Assembly: GCA_031310005.1 (NCBI GenBank) | Contig: CM062379.1 | Span: forward strand, 1,240,001 to 1,304,000 | Source of the DNA: Dactylellina haptotyla | Taxonomy: Eukaryota > Ascomycota > Orbiliomycetes > Orbiliales > Orbiliaceae | Direction of reading: 5' to 3' | DNA length: 64,000 nt | Shown: positions 59,259-64,000 of the stretch, one piece after another | Layout: the number at the start of each line of letters is the position of its first letter | How positions within the stretch are numbered: the first letter of the stretch is position 1 | Notes under the pieces: model-generated | Seen by the model: only the letters and a program-made list of their open reading frames with translations | The model's database searches: none | What the model was told of the DNA's origin: nothing | Made by a program: the position numbers and the translations under genes

Positions 59259-62200
59259 GGTCTAGAGTCGAAAAGTGTGATTTCCCTAAGTCGCCCCACT
59301 GATTTTGTTTTGTTTCTGGTTTCGAAGATATCGACGGGTAGTTGTTTCCCTCCCCCTTTTGCGGCGATATATATGTCGATGTCGGTCGGATTTAAAGTAG
59401 TGTGTGGGAAAGGTGAACGGACGGACGAACAAATGGCGGACAGCTGTGGCTATACTATAGAGTTCTGCAGGTCGGTCCTCGCTAAGCGTATGGGTGTGTG
59501 TGGCCAAAAAGCTAACGGTCTTGTCGGGGCTGATATTCGTATGATACAAATGGTATATATAGCACGTATAAAATTGGAATAAAACGCAACCGGAGAATGA
59601 GAAGAAGGAGAATGTCGATGCGAACGATACGGAAAACCCGGAGTATGAAATAAGCCTACTTTGAGCGCAATCTCGGGATGGGGGAGGCACAGAACAAGAA
59701 GAAGGAGGAGGAGGAGAGATTGAGAAAGAGGAGGAGAGAGAGAGAGAGAGAAGGGTCAGGGCAAGGAACAGTGCTGTGCAGGCTGTTCGGGTTTCCTAAT
59801 AGCTAGTGATCTGATACCGCGCTAGAAAGCTCAAGGGTCCACCTGTACCGCCATGCTATAACTTCAGACTAGGGAACGCCGAAGGGTATATTTGAGAGCT
59901 GTGCTATCGATCAACAATATCTTTGGAGAGGCGAGAGATGGACAGCCAGAAACCGTTAAACGGGCGGAAGCAAAAGTTAGAAGGATGAACGATTCGAGAA
60001 GAGATAAAGATCAGCAGAGACAAAGAAAACGGCGGTGGGCGAGTTTAGTAGCGTTTGGGGGGGATTTTGGGGGGGAAGCGGAACCTCATTCATTTACAAC
60101 GGGGGACGGGGTTTGGTTTGCTCTTTGACGTCTGGTTGGACGAGGAGGACGAGGAAGGACGAGGATGAGAGGGCGGACAGCGGTGGTGTGTGTGTGTGAG
60201 GGTGTGGGCGGAGGATAAATTGAGGGAGGACTGACACACACACTCGCCCGCACAAGCTTCATTCACCCATTCACCAAATGGTTATCCGGCCATTCACAGG
60301 CTGCTGCGACTGAGAAAGGGAGGAGATAGATCCCTCTCGCCCTCAGACACACCTGAGAACGGACCGTCGAGGCTGGCCCGTACGACGATTGCGGTAGCGG
60401 GCTGCTTCCCTTCTCCAAGAACATGGACAAGGAGGCGGGAACAATCAATCGCTGAATCAATCAAGCAATCCTCCTCCCACCACCACCACCACCACCACCA
60501 CCACCACCACCACCATGAGGAGGGTCAGGGAGGCGGCCTCGTGGCGGGACTAGAGAGATTTTGGACCACAAAAAGGACGAATCTTAAGCGAGAGGTCCAA
60601 TCCAAGCCAATGGCACGGACATCATCGACGCAGTGACCGAACTCGATGATGGTTTACTTACGTCGGGTTAGGTCTACCTGCCTGAACGTGCTCATGCTCA
60701 TACTCATGCTCACCCTTCTGTATCCACTTTGGGTTTTATGCAGAAAGGTCTTGATTATGTATGCCTACATGCATAGTTGGACAGCCGAACGGCTGATTAG
60801 CGTGTCTTTGCGCGGGGCTTAGGCGACCACAGCAGCAAGACCGGGTCTCTCTCTTTTATTTTTCTCTAGAATACATGATACACGATCCTTGGAGGGAGTT
60901 CCGGTTCCCTCGATTTCACGAGAGTAAAAAAAAACAATTGCAAGGAAAGCGGAAGAGAGCCTGGACCATGAGAGGAAAAAAGGACAAACGGATAAAATAG
61001 TACAGCACGGGGAAGGTGTGCCGGCGGACTGCTACTGGACGGACTAACTGACTAATTCCAGATCCAATATCATGCCATCGACGATAATATTAATATAACA
61101 CCTGCGATTTAAATAACTCTGTTGTTGGGAATAAAATTATACTGGAACCATCTAATTTTGAATTCGCTACCCACAGACTTCAAAACCTCGGGCTCGCCCC
61201 CTTTGCCTGCGAGCCCCGCTGCGAAGAGAATTGTGCAGAGTCCCAGCGACTCGTGTCGACCCACCCGTAGGGCAAGGGATTCCTTGGTATAAGGGGCCTG
61301 AGCCGAATTGGAAATCTGAATGACATTTGTACTGAACATGAACATCCACATCCCGAATCCCTTGTCCGAGTCAAAAAAAAAAAACTTAATGATCCAGGTC
61401 CAGCTGTTATAAGTTATATGTTATGGGTGATATAGCTGCTATAGCCTCATCGAAGAGGAGGGGCTTTCACAAACTTCTCACACGCAGAGTGCAAGAGAAG
61501 CCAATATCCCGTTCTCCCGCCTGTGAAAATAGAATCAAATCCATGACCGTTATCACATCGGTTTCTCGTAAACCAAGTCTTTTCCTGATGGGAAAAAAAA
61601 TATAACATTAACCCCTCCGTAAGAGCGCCTCGTCGACCGCCTACTCTGCCAACCTGCTGGCTTGCCCATTGTACGACCTCAAACACGCGCTTGCTTGGAG
61701 TTTCAGAGCAAAGAACACCCGTCGTTCTGGGGTTAATTGACTTGACAGACGAGGTCCCCGCCCTGTCGGATATTAACCAAACTAATCCTGGGCAAACCCA
61801 ATCATCAATCGGGGCAAACAATCAAACCAACCAGCCGAGATGATCTTATCAAACCCTGGCCGCCTGTCTGCCCGTTTGGAACCATCTTAAAACGAATAAA
61901 CGAAAAGTGTAAAGTGGAAGGGGTAATGGTGGTGCGAGAAAGGGACGAACCACCAGCAACCAGTCTTCCGGGCGCCAAGTGCAAGCTGGCTGGATCTGCA
62001 AATCAAACGCCAGCAACAACCACGAAAAAAGAACACCAAGCAACGTTCGAACGTCCGTTACGTTACGAGACTGGAGATACCGGAGCGAAGGGCGACGACA
62101 CAGCTACTGTGGGCAATTAATTTCCGTCCTATGCATCCGCGTTAGGCACTTTGGAATCAGGCGACGACCCGACAGAAGTCTACCGTTTAACAGCTCGCCG

Positions 62201-62269
62201 AAACGGCAAGCCCCCCAAAAGCCATCCCATTCAAGCGAGCCGATTTCTCGCCTTTTTGCCTATGCGAAC
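59259..62269. promoter_or_regulatory. Long divergent intergenic region
   Basis: Three kilobases separate the starts of the scaffold gene and ALG8, so both promoters lie here. I see purine-rich runs with (GA) repeats at about 59,731-59,752, a (CAC)12 tract, and G-rich runs (60,057-60,075). No supported gene or tRNA. The length is unusual compared with the 0.5-1.9 kb divergent gaps elsewhere in the window. Confidence 0.5.
60478..60513 (+). repeat. (CAC)12 microsatellite
   Basis: Twelve perfect CAC units end at a CAT. There is no open frame with other coding character around it, so I treat it as non-coding. Confidence 0.85.
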
Positions 62270-63885
62270 ATGGATGCCGAGCATCCCACCTTCAACCAGT
62301 GCCTGGTGCTGGCAACAGCCCTGAAGCTGCTCCTGATACCGGCTTAGTACGTCTGCAGGTCCCCCGCAATGTATTAAATGTTCTAGATTCTAACAATCGC
62401 TTATCAGCAGATCTACAGACTTCGAAGTCCACCGCAATTGGCTAGCTATCACCCACAACCTGCATCCTTCCAAGTGGTATCTCGAAGATACGTCAGAATG
62501 GACATTGGACTACCCCCCGTTCTTTGCCATTTTCGAATGGGTCCTCTCGCAGTTCGCGCAGTTCTTCGACACGGGCATGTTGGAAGTCAAAAACTTAAAC
62601 TATGGCAGCGTCGAGACGGTATATTTTCAAAGACTCAGCGTCATCGTGAGTGAGCTGGTCCTCGTGCTATCCCTGCGGAGATTCATCAACATCCAAAGCA
62701 CCCCGCAGGCGAAAAAGGTGGCGAACATGATCTCCCTGTCGCTCTTGCTGTCGCCGGCTTTCTTGATAATCGACCACATACATTTCCAATACAACGGAAT
62801 GATGTTTGGGATTCTAATATTCTCCCTGACTGATGCGCTGAACGACAACCTTCTCCGCAGTGGGATCCTATTCGCGATCCTCCTCTGCTTCAAACATATC
62901 TACCTGTACATCGCGCCTGCTTATTTCGCCTACCTGCTTCGCAGGTACTGCCTCGGTGAAAACATATGGGACATCCAATTTGCCAACTGTATCAAGCTCG
63001 GGGTCTCCATCGTCTCCATATTCGGCGTGGCATTCGGGTACTTTACCGCCATAGGCCAGATGCCTCAGCTCCTCAGCCGTCTGTTCCCCTTCTCCCGCGG
63101 CCTCTGCCATGCCTATTGGGCTCCGAACGCGTGGGCTCTATACGCCTTCATGGATAGAGTGCTGATCCACGCCGCGCCCCGGCTCAACCTGAACATCGAC
63201 ATGGCGAGCTTGGGGTCCGCGACAAGAGGCCTCGTGGGCGATACCTCCTTCGCCGTGCTGCCAAACATCCCCCCAAGAGTGACCTTCCTTTTAACCCTAG
63301 TGGTGCAATTGGTTTGCTTGGTGAAGGTTTTCCTACAGCCGAGTCCGATGAGGTTCATAGGAGCGGTTACACTCTGCGGCTTCGCATCGTTCATGTTTGG
63401 ATGGCACGTACACGAGAAAGCGATCCTCCTACCTCTCGTCCCGTTCAGCTTGTTGGCGTTACAGGATAGAAGATATCTCGGTGCTTTCAGACCCCTAGCA
63501 GTCGCTGGGCATATTTCACTATTCCCATTAGTGTTCAAGGCTGCCGAGTTCCCTATTAAATCAGCCTATACGATCCTCTGGATCATGGTTTTCTTCATGT
63601 CCTTCGATACAGTCGTTCCTGTGTAAGTCTCCAATACAGTTAAAGTAAATGACTATCTACTAACATATTTTTAGTGCGAAATCGCAAAGAGTGTTCCTCT
63701 TCGATCGTTTCGAAATCGTTTACATGACCGTGGGCGTGCCATTGATCCTCTACACGGAATTGTTCCACTATGCGATATTCGGCTCAAGGTTGGAATTCCT
63801 GCCGCTGATGTTTACCAGCGCGTACTGCGCGTTAGGCATCCTTGGTAGCTTTCTCGGTTTCTTCACGTTATACCTGACCAGCTAG
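62270..63885 (+). CDS. ALG8: Dolichyl-P-Glc:Glc1Man9GlcNAc2-PP-dolichol alpha-1,3-glucosyltransferase
   Basis: Alg8 adds the second glucose to the lipid-linked oligosaccharide in the ER lumen for N-glycosylation. Three exons give about 495 residues. Exon 1 starts [20 protein letters not shown] and its intron (donor GTACGT) joins in phase to [19 protein letters not shown], the first luminal loop with the conserved Asp and His-Arg-Asn-Trp. [27 protein letters not shown] and [14 protein letters not shown] follow, with [14 protein letters not shown] near the end. About ten hydrophobic membrane segments are present. The second intron (GTAAGT) joins VVPV to [16 protein letters not shown]. The stop is at 63883-63885, so the gene is complete just inside the window. 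Confidence 0.92.
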
Positions 63886-64000
63886 AAAAGAAATATTGTC
63901 ACGAAATCGCTTCCTTTACCATATTCCCGTGTTAATATACAAACTTGCTTGTTTACTCCTTTTTGGTTCCGCCTTTATCACAATCGGCGGCAATTGTTAT
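63886..64000. other. ALG8 3' region at window edge
   Basis: Only 115 bp remain after the ALG8 stop. They are AT-rich and contain no feature I can name beyond probable 3' UTR. Confidence 0.5.

Overview
The window is nuclear DNA of a filamentous ascomycete (Pezizomycotina). The evidence is short introns (about 45-110 bp, GT...CTAAC/CTAAT...AG) in most genes, both strands used with no operons, C/T-rich leaders before housekeeping genes, and proteins with clear ascomycete counterparts. The class cannot be fixed from sequence alone. An early-diverging class such as Orbiliomycetes or Pezizomycetes is a guess.

Left part (1-9.4 kb): a CLC chloride channel/antiporter gene (minus) lies head to head with a mitochondrial nicotinamide nucleotide transhydrogenase (plus). 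Next comes an accessory island (9.4-18.4 kb) with three TATA-box genes on the plus strand, all for secreted cysteine-rich proteins. They are a tiny Kex2-type peptide precursor split by an intron, a two-module Cys/Thr-rich protein, and a protein made of five tandem six-cysteine repeats. This island is the most likely home of something undescribed.

Middle part (19-40 kb): the nuclear proteasome tether STS1/Cut8; an unrecognised secreted protein with an (AT)15 tract and a two-codon uORF directly before its start; an acidic-tailed fungal protein of unknown function; the ER VAP protein SCS2; UDP-glucuronate decarboxylase UXS1 head to head with the polyadenylation factor PFS2; pyruvate dehydrogenase E1-alpha; an RMD1-family membrane protein head to head with a Cdc4-like F-box/WD40 protein.

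Right part (40-64 kb): an AT-rich gap; a small Ser/Thr-rich protein with GPI-type ends; a large Bem2-like RasGEF/PH/RhoGAP protein; the ISWI-complex subunit ITC1, with an ATG-only first coding exon and a 19-nt microexon; a RING-PH-vWA scaffold of the Far1/Ste5 type; and the ER glucosyltransferase ALG8 at the right edge. No rRNA, convincing tRNA, transposon, CRISPR array or biosynthetic cluster was seen. Exon joins were worked out by eye from splice motifs, reading frame and family conservation, so overall spans are firmer than individual junctions.
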